A stretch of DNA of 64,000 nucleotides from Roseibium aggregatum (GCF_017309185.1 NZ_JAEKJZ010000001.1:1922001-1986000), one strand, 5' to 3'; counted from the first letter of the stretch, positions 35,207 to 45,143 are shown. Numbers and translations: made by a program. Notes: generated by a model from the sequence alone, not told the origin.

Positions 35207-37231
35207 ATGGTGGAATGGCCACAAAATCGAACCCAGGGCGATCAACGTCCCGTATTCGACCGGACCGTCATCCGTCCAGCCGGCCAGGGGCCGAAGCTTC
35301 CGGAAGACCCGCCGAAAGACCCGGAGCCCGCAGTTCCGCGACACGTGGAAGCCGAGCCTAAACGCGGGTCGAAAATTGCCTATGTTGCCCTTGCCCTGGT
35401 TTTCTTGGGTCTGGGCGGCGGCATTGGCGGTCTCGCTCATCTGATCAATTCCGGTGCGATTTCCTTCTCCGCGCCTGAGGTCGCACCGGAAATCGCATCG
35501 GAGGCAGGTGGTGGCGGACAACCGCAACGGTCCACTGTGCCGATCCCGTCGTCCCCGGACACCGGGCCGGCAAACGAAGAGACCGTGACAGCCGGGTCGC
35601 AGGAGGCCGAGGAGCCACCGCAGATGGCCCCCACGGAAACGGTCTCCAAAAATGAGGAAGATCTTGACCTTCCGGCCGATCCCTTCTTCGACATGGCGCT
35701 GTCTGCGGTGATTCCGCTGGCTGGCGACCCTGTGCTTCTGAAAGGAGGCGGCGAAGGACAACGGATCGAACTGTCGGAACGCCCGATACCGGTTTCTTCA
35801 GCCACGGGTGGGGAGAGCGCGGTGCCGGCGCTGACCGCCTTCGTTCTCGACAGCCGCATGCTGAACGACAGCGGCGATCTGGTCATTCGCGCACCGGGTA
35901 GCGAAGCCGATTTCCAGTTCGGCAACTTCGGCGGCGGACAGGACAGCGAAGGTCTTGTGGTCGAGGAGGACCAATCTGCTGCAAGCGACAAGCCGAACCT
36001 GCCGGTGTTCCTGAAGCCGCCTAGCAACACCCTGGATCTTTTCCTGACGGAACGGCCGATTGGCCAGGGAGCGAGCAGGATCGAGATCAAGACCGGGATC
36101 AAGGAAGCGGTCACGCTGGAGACGTTCCTGAAGGAGCACAGCTTCGATGAGGAGACCAGCAAGTCCCTGCTGGAGTTCAGCGCGCAGGAGTTTCAGAAGA
36201 CCGGTCTGGCCGTCGGCGACAAGGTTGCGGTCAGGGGTGTACGGCTGCCCAACAAGGTCGGCCGCATCGGCGACTATTATCGTCCGGTTCAGATCTCCTT
36301 TTATTCAAGCGATGGCTACATCGGAACAGCGGCCTACTCCGTGGACCGGGACGGGGGCCGTTACGTTCATGGCGCGGATCCCTGGTTCGGCAAGACCATC
36401 GTCGAGGAAGAGCAAAAGGTGGCGGACGCGGGAAGCGCTGTGGATGCCAAGAGCCATCGCCTGATCGATGGCCTCTATGCCACGGCCGTCCGCAACGCCG
36501 TGCCTGCCTCGATCGTCGGCGAGGCGATCGCGTATCTGGCGCCGATGACCGACCTGAAACGGACCATCAAGCCTGACGAGCGCTTCACGCTGGTTTTCAC
36601 CGGCGTTCCGCGCGACGAAAAGCGCGGCGGTGGCCGGGTTCTTTACGCCGGCGTCCGCCAGGGGGACAAGTGGTCGGTGCGCTGCTACGTGCTCAAGGCA
36701 CCGGGCAATCGCGGTTTTGCCTGTGTGAACGAAGGCGGCAAGGTCAGTCTTTCGGGCGCCATGCTGGTTCCGGTCAAAGGCGTTCTGACGTCCAAGTTCG
36801 GCATGCGCTACCATCCGATCAAGAAAATCGAACGCCTGCATGCCGGCGTCGACTGGGCCGCGCCGACCGGGACGCCGATCCGCGCCGCCTTCTCCGGCAA
36901 GGTGACATATCGCGATGTCCGGGGCGGTTATGGCAATTTCATCGAATTGACCCACAAGGACGGCATCTCCAGCCGCTATGCCCACATGCACGAATATGCG
37001 GACGGCATCCAGCTTGGATCGGTCGTTCAGGCGGGCGATCTGATCGGCTACGTCGGCACGACAGGGCTCTCCACCGGACCGCATCTTCATTTTGAAATCC
37101 GCCAGCGCGGCGAACCGACCGATCCGCTTGCCTTCGAGATGGAAGCGGGCACCGATGCGCCGCAATCGGTGGCAAGCGCCGATCTCAAGCAATACCGGTC
37201 TCTGATCGGTGAGATCCTCGTCGCCCAATAG
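35207..37231 (+). CDS. Membrane-anchored M23 family metallopeptidase
   Basis: This 674-residue protein has a Pro-rich cytoplasmic N-terminus, one membrane segment at about 63-83, a low-complexity periplasmic linker to about 280, a LysM/OapA-like segment near 300-345, and a C-terminal LytM (M23) domain. The zinc residues His545 and Asp549 (HAGVDW) and the HLH motif at 626-628 are present, so it is probably an active peptidoglycan endopeptidase. It begins 35 bases after the cyclase gene and ends at the bidirectional terminator facing clpV. Its role may be cell-wall remodelling for growth or for passage of the secretion apparatus. The latter is inference from position. Confidence 0.88.
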   Translation: MVEWPQNRTQGDQRPVFDRTVIRPAGQGPKLPEDPPKDPEPAVPRHVEAEPKRGSKIAYVALALVFLGLGGGIGGLAHLINSGAISFSAPEVAPEIASEAGGGGQPQRSTVPIPSSPDTGPANEETVTAGSQEAEEPPQMAPTETVSKNEEDLDLPADPFFDMALSAVIPLAGDPVLLKGGGEGQRIELSERPIPVSSATGGESAVPALTAFVLDSRMLNDSGDLVIRAPGSEADFQFGNFGGGQDSEGLVVEEDQSAASDKPNLPVFLKPPSNTLDLFLTERPIGQGASRIEIKTGIKEAVTLETFLKEHSFDEETSKSLLEFSAQEFQKTGLAVGDKVAVRGVRLPNKVGRIGDYYRPVQISFYSSDGYIGTAAYSVDRDGGRYVHGADPWFGKTIVEEEQKVADAGSAVDAKSHRLIDGLYATAVRNAVPASIVGEAIAYLAPMTDLKRTIKPDERFTLVFTGVPRDEKRGGGRVLYAGVRQGDKWSVRCYVLKAPGNRGFACVNEGGKVSLSGAMLVPVKGVLTSKFGMRYHPIKKIERLHAGVDWAAPTGTPIRAAFSGKVTYRDVRGGYGNFIELTHKDGISSRYAHMHEYADGIQLGSVVQAGDLIGYVGTTGLSTGPHLHFEIRQRGEPTDPLAFEMEAGTDAPQSVASADLKQYRSLIGEILVAQ

Positions 37232-37334
37232 TGGGCTCAAAAAACCACAGGAACGTCCCCGCTCCGGCGAATTGGCAGCAGGCCGGTCACCGGTTGACCG
37301 GACAATTTGCGGCCCGCGTTTCGGTTTCAACTAA

Positions 37335-37370
37335 AAAACGGCCCGGGTCCACCTGGACCCGGGCCTTTCG
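37335..37370. terminator. Bidirectional terminator between the M23 gene and clpV
   Basis: A perfect 11-bp GC-rich stem (GGCCCGGGTCC 37340-37350, loop ACCT, GGACCCGGGCC 37355-37365) carries TTTCG on the plus-strand side and, read on the minus strand, GTTTTTTAG. It sits between the convergent ends at 37231 and 37399, closer to the clpV end. The longer T run favours termination of the minus-strand secretion operon. Confidence 0.85.
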
Positions 37371-37398
37371 CTGTGCGGACGACATTTCTGCCAGCCGG

Positions 37399-40212
37399 TT
37401 AGCCGGCTTCAACCGCGATTCCGTCGTCGCCCGCTGTCAGGGTGACCTTGGATACTTCGTCGCCGTGCATTTGCGCGGTGAGGAAGGCGCGCGACAGTTT
37501 GGGCAGGAGGTCGTTGGTCAGGATGTTGTCGATCATGCGGCCGCCGCTGTCCGGGTCGCGGCACAGCGAAACGATATGAGCGACCACGTCGTCCCCATAG
37601 ACGAGTTCCGCGTTCTGGTTTTCCTTCACGCGCTTGACGACCCTGTCCAGTTGCAGGCGGACGATGAAGCCGAGCACGGAGGGCGACAGCGGGTAGTAGG
37701 GGATGGTGACGATGCGCCCGAGAAGGGCAGGCGGAAAGACGTCCATAAGGGCCGGACGAAGGTCTTCTGCAAGCTTTTCCGGATCGGGGGCATTCGGGTC
37801 GGTCGCCGCCAGGGCCGGGTCGCTTGAGACGGGCGTGTCGAGCATCGCCGCGGAAGCGTCCATGATCTCGTTGGTGCCGACATTGGAAGTCAGGAGGATC
37901 AGTGTGTTGCGGAAATCGATCTTCCGCCCCATGCCGTCTTCCATCCAGCCCTTGTCGAAGACCTGGAAAAAGATCTCGTGCACGTCCGGATGGGCCTTTT
38001 CGACCTCGTCCAGCAGGACGACCGAATAGGGCTTGCGCCGCACGGCTTCCGTAAGACGCCCGCCTTCGCCGTATCCGACATAGCCCGGAGGCGCGCCCTT
38101 CAGACCGGAAACGGAGTGGGCTTCCTGGAACTCGGACATGTTGATGGTGATCAGATTGTGCTCGCCGCCATAAAGCGACTCGGCCAGCGCGATCGCCGTT
38201 TCGGTCTTGCCGACGCCTGAGGGGCCGCACAGCATGAACACCCCGATCGGTTTGTTCGGGTTGCCGAGCTGCGCCCGGCTGGTTTCGATGCGCTTGGCGA
38301 TCATGCCGAGACCGTGGGACTGGCCGATCACGCGTTTGTTGAGCGTATCGGCGAGCGACAGGATGGTCTGCATTTCGTCCTGAACCATGCGGCCCACCGG
38401 CACGCCTGTCCAGTCGGAGATGATGCTGGCGACGGCGTCGTCGTCGACATAGGCATAGACCATGCGGTCCTCATCCGGGATTTCGGACAACTCCTTGCGT
38501 TTCTCGTGAAGCGCGGTCCGGATGGCGTCTTCGTCTTCCAGGTCGATGTCGAGTTCCAGCTCGAGGCTGTCGATCGGCACAAGAGCCGTATCTTCCGGCG
38601 TGTCCGTCGAGGCTTCGGCCTTGGCGCTTTCCTCGACTTGTTCCTCGTCGCCGCTCTTCAACCGGGTCAGGGCCGCGTTCAGGCGGCGGATTTCGGAGAC
38701 AAGTTTGCGCTCACGTTCCCAGTTGTCGCGAACCGCGTCAATTGAACTCTCCGTTTCGGTAATGGCGCTGTCGATGGCCTCGATATGTTCGTCCGTGACG
38801 GTGCCGAGTTCGGAATCGTTGAGAAGCGCGGTTTTCTCCGTCTCGAGAAACCCCTTCTTGGCAAAGAGATCGGTCAGGCGTGCCGGATGGGCCGCCTGGG
38901 AAATGTTCACCCGGGCCGACGCGGTATCCAAAACGCTGACCGCCTTGTCCGGCAACTGGCGGGCGGGAATGTAGCGGCGGGACAGGGACACGGCGGCTTT
39001 GACCGCGCTGTCGAGGATGCGCACCTGGTGGTGGGATTCCATCGGCGACAGTAACCCGCGCACCATGGTGAAGCATTTTTCCTCGTCGGGTTCGTCGACC
39101 TGCACCGGCTGAAAGCGCCGGGTCAGGGCAGGGTCCTTTTCGAAGTGCTGCCGGTATTCGGCCCAGGTCGTTGCGGCAACCGTCCGCAAAGTGCCGCGGG
39201 CAAGAGCCGGTTTCAGGAGGTTCGCCGCGTCGCCCGTGCCGGCCGCACCACCCGCGCCGATCAGTGTGTGGGCTTCGTCGATGAACAGGATCGTCGGCAC
39301 GATTGACGCATGGACCGCGTCGATGACCGCGCGCAGGCGCTTTTCGAACTCGCCCTTCACGGAAGCGCCGGCCTGCAGCAGGCCGAGGTCGAGCGCAGCA
39401 ATACGCGTACCGATCAACGCGGGTGGAACGTCTCCGGCGACGATCTTCTGGGCGAACCCTTCGACAATCGCCGTTTTGCCGACACCGGCTTCCCCCGTCA
39501 GGATCGGGTTGTTCTGACGACGGCGCATGAGGACGTCGATGACCTGCCGGATTTCATCGTCGCGGCCCACGATCGGGTCGAATTCGTCAGCCCGGGCCCG
39601 GGCGGTGAAATCGACCGTGAACTGGGTGAGGGCGTCCTCGCCGACACCACGGCCGGGAGCCATGTCTCCACCGTCCCCGGCTGTTGCCGGCGCCGCGGAT
39701 TTCGGCCCCGATCCATCCACTGGGCGGGCCCCGGTCTCAGCCGATGCGCCGGCAATGCCGTCCAGACTGTCGGTGATCGTGTCCCGGTTCAGTTTGTCGA
39801 ACTGCGCACAGTAAGTGCGAAGCTGACGCCAGACGGATTTCTCGCCCATCACGGCAATCAACACATAGGCGGAGCGGATCTTGTAGTCGCCGTAGCGCAG
39901 CGTACCTTCGAACCAGGCGCGTTCAAGCGCCTCCTGGAAGGGAGCGGACATGGACGGCAGTTCGGTCTGGTTGATTTTCAGTTCCGAAATCGCTTTTTGC
40001 AGATCCGCGTGAACGGTACCGAGATCGATGCCGAAATGGTTCAAAATATGGGGCAGGTCGGAGTTTTCGTCACGCACCAGGTAGTAAAGCCAGTGCAGGA
40101 TCTCCAGATGACGATGGCCTGAACTCTTGGTCAGCCGCATGGCCTTTTCCAGGCACTCGTAACTGACGGTGGTGAGTTTGTTGGCAACGGTTTCGACCAG
40201 AATGTCACTCAT
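37399..40212 (-). CDS. tssH: Type VI secretion AAA+ ATPase ClpV
   Basis: This 937-residue Clp-family disaggregase recycles contracted TssB/TssC sheath in the cytoplasm. It has an N-terminal Clp_N domain (residues about 10-150) and two AAA+ modules. The first Walker A is GEAGVGKT at 240-247 with the [12 protein letters not shown]alker B. The second Walker A is GPSGVGKT near 661-668 with [12 protein letters not shown]. The acidic insertion at about 520-560 and the coiled M-domain lie between them. It is the last gene of the minus-strand arm, 25 bases after tssG, and ends at the strong terminator shared with the M23 gene. Confidence 0.95.
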   Translation of the reverse strand: MSDILVETVANKLTTVSYECLEKAMRLTKSSGHRHLEILHWLYYLVRDENSDLPHILNHFGIDLGTVHADLQKAISELKINQTELPSMSAPFQEALERAWFEGTLRYGDYKIRSAYVLIAVMGEKSVWRQLRTYCAQFDKLNRDTITDSLDGIAGASAETGARPVDGSGPKSAAPATAGDGGDMAPGRGVGEDALTQFTVDFTARARADEFDPIVGRDDEIRQVIDVLMRRRQNNPILTGEAGVGKTAIVEGFAQKIVAGDVPPALIGTRIAALDLGLLQAGASVKGEFEKRLRAVIDAVHASIVPTILFIDEAHTLIGAGGAAGTGDAANLLKPALARGTLRTVAATTWAEYRQHFEKDPALTRRFQPVQVDEPDEEKCFTMVRGLLSPMESHHQVRILDSAVKAAVSLSRRYIPARQLPDKAVSVLDTASARVNISQAAHPARLTDLFAKKGFLETEKTALLNDSELGTVTDEHIEAIDSAITETESSIDAVRDNWERERKLVSEIRRLNAALTRLKSGDEEQVEESAKAEASTDTPEDTALVPIDSLELELDIDLEDEDAIRTALHEKRKELSEIPDEDRMVYAYVDDDAVASIISDWTGVPVGRMVQDEMQTILSLADTLNKRVIGQSHGLGMIAKRIETSRAQLGNPNKPIGVFMLCGPSGVGKTETAIALAESLYGGEHNLITINMSEFQEAHSVSGLKGAPPGYVGYGEGGRLTEAVRRKPYSVVLLDEVEKAHPDVHEIFFQVFDKGWMEDGMGRKIDFRNTLILLTSNVGTNEIMDASAAMLDTPVSSDPALAATDPNAPDPEKLAEDLRPALMDVFPPALLGRIVTIPYYPLSPSVLGFIVRLQLDRVVKRVKENQNAELVYGDDVVAHIVSLCRDPDSGGRMIDNILTNDLLPKLSRAFLTAQMHGDEVSKVTLTAGDDGIAVEAG

Positions 40213-40237
40213 GGCTTCGGCCTTTCGGATTTGAGAC

Positions 40238-41785
40238 CTATTGATAAACGGTGGTATGGCGGCGCACAGGCCGGAATCGGGTATCTGTCAGCATATCTTC
40301 GTCTTCCGCCGGCAATTCTTCTTCCTTTGGACCGGCTGCGGGCTTCAGCCAGCCGATATGGCCGAGGGTGGCGGAGTTCGCTCGGTTCATCTGAATCTCG
40401 GATGCGCATCTCCTGGGCAAGGCAAGTTCTATTTCATATTCGACTTCAAGACCGAGGTAGAAATCTATGAGATCAAATAGTTTTTCGGTCCATTGATTGG
40501 GCTTTGACCGTGTCGGAGGCAAGAACCTCCGGTACTCTTCGAGGGATTTTGTGAAGATCCGGATGCGGATCTTGTCGCTGACGCTGTAAACCTTCGCGCC
40601 GACGATTGTATCGGCGCCGAGGCGGCCCGCGCCAGCCGGTCCGAGACCGCCGAGGCTCAGCTGATCGTCCGGGTCGAGATGCAGCCAGGTGCCGACGCAT
40701 TGATCGATTTCCACTCTGACACCGAATACGCCGGTGATCAGCGCCTTCAGGCGGGCCGCGCTTTTCGACTTGGGCGACATCAGGCCCGCGTAGAGCAGTT
40801 TCAACCGGTCGTCGATCCGGTCAAGATCGCGATAGATTGGTGAGCCGACACCGATGGCCGAACCGAGATAACCGAGGAACCGGTCGTCGTCCGGCCTGTC
40901 ATGCTGTACAAGCGGCCGTGCGTCCGCCCAGGCCCGGAAAAAGAGCTGAACAAAGCGGTTGTTGAAGACATCCAGAAAGCGCGGGAAACTGTCATCTCCC
41001 TGAAGTCCGCGCATGATGGCTTCATCCGTCAGAGACGACGGCAGAGCGCCTTGGGGGCCGAGAAGCCCCAGGAAACGCTCCAGCAGCACCAGTCCGCCGT
41101 CCGCGTCCCGTTTGGCTCGTTCGATGGTCGAGGTTGCGAATTCGCTTGAAGGGTCCTGGCCGAAACGGACGATATCTTCCATGGACCGCCGACTTTTGCC
41201 GATCCGGGGCGGGGCCGGCTCATCGTCCTTTGAAGACTTTTGCCGGTTTTGAGACTCCTTTTCGGCGGTCTGACCTTCCAGCATGCGCAGGACGGCAAGC
41301 AGGTCGTGCCCGCCCGGGTGCTTTTCGATCCGCTCGTTCAACGCGGCGAGGAGCGAGGCATATTGCTGCTGGACCGGAACCTCGATACATGGTTCCTCCG
41401 GCGGTGCGGCTTCCTCGTCGGGGGCGGCGGTTTGATCCGGAAACGGTTCGCCGGGCTGCTCCGGGCCAGGTTCCGGCACCGCCGGCGCGGCCTCGGCCTC
41501 GGCTTCCTTGTCTGCCTCAAGAGGTTCAGGCAGGAGTTCTTCCGCGGGCTCCGGGACCCTCTGATCGTCCGCAAGGGGCATTCCAACGGAGTCTGCGGCC
41601 TGTTCTTCGTGTGTTTCCGCGTCCGCTGCCGGGCCATCCTCGCTGGGGGACGCGCCGGATTCCTCCGTGTCGGGCCAGACAGGGGCTTGCGGGGACGCGA
41701 ATTGCAGCACGGTCTTGTCACGGGCGGAGGAAGCGGCTCCGGCACCCGCCTTTGCGGATTGGTCCTTGTCCTCCGGCCTGCTCAT
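40238..41785 (-). CDS. tssG: Type VI secretion baseplate protein TssG with long acidic N-terminal extension
   Basis: This is a 515-residue baseplate wedge subunit, well above the usual 300-350. The TssG core is visible from about residue 145: DLLAVLRMLEG, then RIGKSRRSMEDIVRFGQ at 194-210, where the family has a PRLG..RP..E.VRFGQ motif. The C-terminal half is intact. Residues about 40-135 are almost all Glu, Ala, Pro and Asp and look disordered. The ATG at 41785 overlaps the tssF stop (ATGA), which fixes the start and shows that the extension is translated. Confidence 0.9.
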   Translation of the reverse strand: MSRPEDKDQSAKAGAGAASSARDKTVLQFASPQAPVWPDTEESGASPSEDGPAADAETHEEQAADSVGMPLADDQRVPEPAEELLPEPLEADKEAEAEAAPAVPEPGPEQPGEPFPDQTAAPDEEAAPPEEPCIEVPVQQQYASLLAALNERIEKHPGGHDLLAVLRMLEGQTAEKESQNRQKSSKDDEPAPPRIGKSRRSMEDIVRFGQDPSSEFATSTIERAKRDADGGLVLLERFLGLLGPQGALPSSLTDEAIMRGLQGDDSFPRFLDVFNNRFVQLFFRAWADARPLVQHDRPDDDRFLGYLGSAIGVGSPIYRDLDRIDDRLKLLYAGLMSPKSKSAARLKALITGVFGVRVEIDQCVGTWLHLDPDDQLSLGGLGPAGAGRLGADTIVGAKVYSVSDKIRIRIFTKSLEEYRRFLPPTRSKPNQWTEKLFDLIDFYLGLEVEYEIELALPRRCASEIQMNRANSATLGHIGWLKPAAGPKEEELPAEDEDMLTDTRFRPVRRHTTVYQ

Positions 41786-43779
41786 AGGATCCCTTTCGCG
41801 CCGATCCTGGGCGGCCATTTCATGATCGTTCCGCGTTCCGTGGTCTCGATCACGCATTGGGTGAAGTGATTGATGGAGGCATATTCGGCGAGGAAACGGT
41901 CCAATACCGCGCCCATCAGGAAGGCGCTCGCGCCCTCGAAGGCTTTGTCGTCGAGCGTGATCGTCACCTCCAGCCCCCTGGCGACGCCGGTGCCGGACTT
42001 CTGTTGCAGCCTGCGTACCACAGGCCGCGTCGACACCGAGCGCACGGACTGGGCCTGCCGGTCGGCGGAGTTGTCGGACAGGGGGGCGAAAACACTCAAC
42101 AGATCCCGGAAGGACCGGCCATCCTGACCCGCTCCGTCATGAACCAGACCGGTGTGATTGAGGGCCAGGATATTGATCAGGCGCCAGGCGATCGCGCCAA
42201 CATGGCCGCTCTCCCCAAGACGTTCGTTGTAGGAAAGCAAAGGCGGCCGCGGCGGTGTCGGTCCCGCGACGCAATCGACCTTCAGGTTGACATCCTCAAG
42301 AATACGAAAGTCTCCGATCGGGGACTTGTCGGGCGTGCTGCCGACCGGCAGGTCGGCGGCGAGCGCCCGATTGGACGCCATTACCTTCAAGGAGAGTTCC
42401 GCGAGTTTCTTGTCGCCGCTGTTCAGGAGCGCGGCCGCGTGTGCGCCGCTGGAAATCGAGATAAAGGTCTCCGTGCCGAGATAGGAACTTGGCTGCATGC
42501 GCCTGAGTTCGCTGGACGATTGCCGGCGCGGCAGTCGGCGGATGGTGTAGAACCATTCGTGACCCGCCCTGTCCGTATCCGGCGCCACGCTGTAGAGCGG
42601 TTCGACCGTCCGCTTCTCGCCGCCGGAGAAATGGGCGTTGACCTCCTTGACTGAGTGCACCTCGTAGTCGAGGGGCCGGGTCCGGTCCGTGATGACCGCG
42701 AATTCGTGCTGCCCCTTCTTGATCGGAACCCGGTCTGTCTGGCGCTCGAACAGATTGACGGCCGGTGCGCTGTGCAAGGCGAAGATCTTGTGCTCGACAT
42801 GGGCGGGAAGGCGGGGATCCGCTTCGTCGAAAACGAAAACAAGTTCGAAGGACTTTGCGTGGACCCGGTCGATGTAGCGCCGCAGGCCCGTGAGCCGGAA
42901 TCCCAGGAAGCTGCGCGGGAAATTGAAATAGTCGCGTAAATGATCGAAGCCGGTGAAGAGCCGTCTGTCGTTGTGAAGCAGAGCATCTTCCTCATCGAAG
43001 CCGAGCTGCTCGATGGCGCTCACCGGGAGGCGCTGCAAGGTCGCCTGTCCGTAGGCGTCCTCTGTCCTCATGTAGATCGCGATCGTATGTCCAAAAATCT
43101 GTTCGTAGACCCGTGCCGCAAGGTCCAGAGGCCCGATCAGGCGGATCGGCAGCTCGTCGATACGGCAGCCGGCGACCTGGTATTCGCGCTTCTTGAGGGC
43201 CTCTTCAGCCGATACTTCCTGGTCCCGGTCCTCCGACATGCGGTGCGTCAGGGTGATGGACAGGCCCGCACGGGCCCGGCGGTCTTCCGCCATTTCCGCT
43301 CCGAGCCCGGAAATCTGGGCGGCCGAGCTCAGGTATTTCGCACCACTGAGTTCAAGCGGCGTCATGGTGATCGGCGCCGTCAGTGTGAACCGGCAGCGGA
43401 CTTCCCCCTGGCGTTCGCGGAAAACGGCTTCCATGGGGGCGTGGCGCTGGATCTTGATGCCCTGGCGCAGGTTCGCGTCACCGTATTTCGGCGTGACGCG
43501 CGCAAGCACCATGGAGGGGATTGGGGCAAGGGCGGTGGGGTAGAGTTGCTCGAAAAGATTGGACGTGAATTCGGAGAATTCATGCTTCATCTTGAGCTGA
43601 ACACGCGCCGCCAGAAAGGCTGTGCCTTCCAGAAGCCCTGAAAGCATGGGGTCCGACTTGTCTTCAAGCAGACCGCCCAGGCGCTCCGCGACGGCTGGAT
43701 AGGCGTCGGCGAACGCGGCGCCCTGTTCCCGCAAGTAGATGAGTTCCTGATTGTAGAGGTCCAGAAATTCCCGGTTCAT
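41782..43779 (-). CDS. tssF: Type VI secretion baseplate protein TssF
   Basis: This 665-residue baseplate subunit pairs with TssG. The N-terminus MNREFLDLYNQELIYLREQGAAFA is the classical TssF start. It is followed by YPAVAERLG and the segment ALLEGTAFLAARVQ-like (here LLEGTAFLAARVQLK). A long in-frame extension upstream would overlap tssE and is rejected. It begins inside the tssE stop (ATGA) and ends inside the tssG start (ATGA), so tssE, tssF and tssG are translationally coupled. Confidence 0.94.
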   Translation of the reverse strand: MNREFLDLYNQELIYLREQGAAFADAYPAVAERLGGLLEDKSDPMLSGLLEGTAFLAARVQLKMKHEFSEFTSNLFEQLYPTALAPIPSMVLARVTPKYGDANLRQGIKIQRHAPMEAVFRERQGEVRCRFTLTAPITMTPLELSGAKYLSSAAQISGLGAEMAEDRRARAGLSITLTHRMSEDRDQEVSAEEALKKREYQVAGCRIDELPIRLIGPLDLAARVYEQIFGHTIAIYMRTEDAYGQATLQRLPVSAIEQLGFDEEDALLHNDRRLFTGFDHLRDYFNFPRSFLGFRLTGLRRYIDRVHAKSFELVFVFDEADPRLPAHVEHKIFALHSAPAVNLFERQTDRVPIKKGQHEFAVITDRTRPLDYEVHSVKEVNAHFSGGEKRTVEPLYSVAPDTDRAGHEWFYTIRRLPRRQSSSELRRMQPSSYLGTETFISISSGAHAAALLNSGDKKLAELSLKVMASNRALAADLPVGSTPDKSPIGDFRILEDVNLKVDCVAGPTPPRPPLLSYNERLGESGHVGAIAWRLINILALNHTGLVHDGAGQDGRSFRDLLSVFAPLSDNSADRQAQSVRSVSTRPVVRRLQQKSGTGVARGLEVTITLDDKAFEGASAFLMGAVLDRFLAEYASINHFTQCVIETTERGTIMKWPPRIGAKGIL

Positions 43780-44327
43780 GCGGTTGCCCCGATGATCTTT
43801 ATGCGTCCGAAGGCCGGATCGACGTCTGCAATGAATTCGCTCGAGATGCGGATCGGGTCGCAGCGGATTTCGGCCTTGATCAGAAAGCGGACCTTGAAGG
43901 TATCGCTGTCGGCCTCTTCGTCCCGTTCGACCTTCAGTGTGCGTGGGTCCATCCGAGGTTCGAAGTGGAGAAGCGCTTCGCGTATATCGTCCGCGAGTTT
44001 CTCGATCCGGATTGAATCGACCACATGAACCGAGAGATCGGGCAGTCCGTAGTTGAGGATGGAATTGCCCACTTCGGGAAAGTCGGCGAGATCCTGCGTG
44101 GAGTTGAGGTTGACCGTATTCAGGAGTGCCTGAAGGTCGCGGCGGACTTCCGAGAGCAATGTGTGTTCTGACACACCGTAGGAGCGGGAAAGGCGTCGGC
44201 CCGATTTCAGGTTGCGGTCCTTGACATCTTCCTTCTGGCGGGCTTGCGCGGCCTTGTAGTCCGGATCGTCCATCGCCCGGAATGCCCACATCAGCGGGGA
44301 ATGCAGTTTTACGGTCGATTTAGCCAT
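43776..44327 (-). CDS. tssE: Type VI secretion baseplate protein TssE
   Basis: This 183-residue protein resembles phage gp25, the baseplate wedge component that starts sheath assembly. The central segment SVSEHTLLSEV-like (here GVSEHTLLSEVRRDLQALLNT) and the later SILNYGLPDLS, EKLADDIREALLHFEPR and FKVRFLIKAEI are family landmarks. The N-terminus is longer than phage gp25, as in secretion-system members. It starts about 145 bases downstream of hcp on the minus strand, beyond the hcp terminator hairpin, so it needs read-through or its own promoter. Confidence 0.92.
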   Translation of the reverse strand: MAKSTVKLHSPLMWAFRAMDDPDYKAAQARQKEDVKDRNLKSGRRLSRSYGVSEHTLLSEVRRDLQALLNTVNLNSTQDLADFPEVGNSILNYGLPDLSVHVVDSIRIEKLADDIREALLHFEPRMDPRTLKVERDEEADSDTFKVRFLIKAEIRCDPIRISSEFIADVDPAFGRIKIIGATA

Positions 44328-44423
44328 TGGCTATGCCCACGCTGGCGGCTGCCCAAGCAAAAAGTGAAACGATGACAGACGATTGTCGCCCGGATATCCG
44401 GATCGGGTCTGCAAAAGGGACCT

Positions 44424-44458
44424 GAAAACCGGCTGCCGTCTTCGAAACGGCAGCCGGT
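44424..44458 (-). terminator. Terminator after hcp
   Basis: A perfect 12-bp stem (ACCGGCTGCCGT 44428-44439, ACGGCAGCCGGT 44447-44458, 7-base loop) is followed, read on the minus strand, by a TTTT run at 44424-44427 that overlaps the end of the stem. It begins 13 bases after the hcp stop and lies before tssE. Confidence 0.8.
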
Positions 44459-44471
44459 CCGGCTGGAAGCC

Positions 44472-44957
44472 TTATTTCTTTTCGTTCGCCGCGATGTCCC
44501 AGGCGAACTCCGGAGCCGCGCCTTTGGAGCCGTCCGGGTTCTGTTCGGTGTAGATGAACTTGTACTCACCGAAGTTCAGGGTTGCGCTTTCGGTGATACG
44601 GTCTTCCGAACCGCTGCCGCCGGTCCCGATGCTGGTGACGATGATGTCCTTCATTTCCAGCTTGATGTATTCAAGCGGGTTGTCGCCGGCCGCCTTGCGG
44701 ACATACATGGTGCCGCTTTTGATGTGCTTGCCGGTGGAGACATGCTGCAGCAGAACCGGGGACGATTTGTCGACATATTTGGTGATCGACAGGTCGCCGA
44801 AGAAGGCTTTACCGGAACCGGAGCCGCTGCCCATGTGAGTTGTGCCGGACTGGGTCGCGTTCCAGGACCAGGACAAGACGTCAATTTCGCCTTTGTGGCT
44901 CTTGTCCTGAGCTTCGCCGTTAATGCCATCAAGTTTCAGAAAAAAATCAACAGCCAT
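44472..44957 (-). CDS. tssD: Type VI secretion tube protein Hcp
   Basis: This 161-residue Hcp protomer stacks as hexameric rings to form the inner tube and is itself secreted. MAVDFFLKLDGINGE at the start, followed by HKGEIDVLSWSWNATQSG, matches Hcp families of alphaproteobacteria. The later LLQHVSTGKHI and YIKLEMKDIIVTSI segments also match. ATG 44957 is preceded by AAGGATC. The gene is flanked by a hairpin on the tssC side and a strong terminator on the tssE side, so hcp can be expressed at a separate level from its neighbours. Confidence 0.96.
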   Translation of the reverse strand: MAVDFFLKLDGINGEAQDKSHKGEIDVLSWSWNATQSGTTHMGSGSGSGKAFFGDLSITKYVDKSSPVLLQHVSTGKHIKSGTMYVRKAAGDNPLEYIKLEMKDIIVTSIGTGGSGSEDRITESATLNFGEYKFIYTEQNPDGSKGAAPEFAWDIAANEKK

Positions 44958-45033
44958 TTCAATAGATCCTTTTGGTCTTTCATCGAACAAGGCAATGGGC
45001 CCGGTCCGTATCTCTAAAGTTTGCAACTATTTC

Positions 45034-45047
45034 GGACCTTTTGGTCC
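45034..45047 (-). promoter_or_regulatory. Inverted repeat upstream of hcp, possible operator
   Basis: GGACC-TTTT-GGTCC at 45034-45047 is a perfect 5-bp inverted repeat. It extends to 8-bp arms with one mismatch (TTTGGACC / GGTCCGAA read on the minus strand). It lies 77 bases before the hcp start in the 203-bp tssC-hcp gap. A protein binding site or small hairpin is possible. No regulator is identified. Confidence 0.3.
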
Positions 45048-45125
45048 AAACCCCTGGACGCTGTCGCGCCTTGTGTACCTCCACCCGGCAAAGCCGGTTG
45101 GCATCCCGTCGGAATGCCTGCCGGA

Positions 45126-45143
45126 GGGGCGGAACGCCGCCCC
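45126..45143 (-). other. Intercistronic hairpin between tssC and hcp
   Basis: GGGGCGG (45126-45132) and CCGCCCC (45137-45143) form a perfect 7-bp stem with a 4-base loop, 18 bases after the tssC stop on the minus strand. No T run follows, so it is more likely an RNA-stability or processing element than a terminator. Confidence 0.4.
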
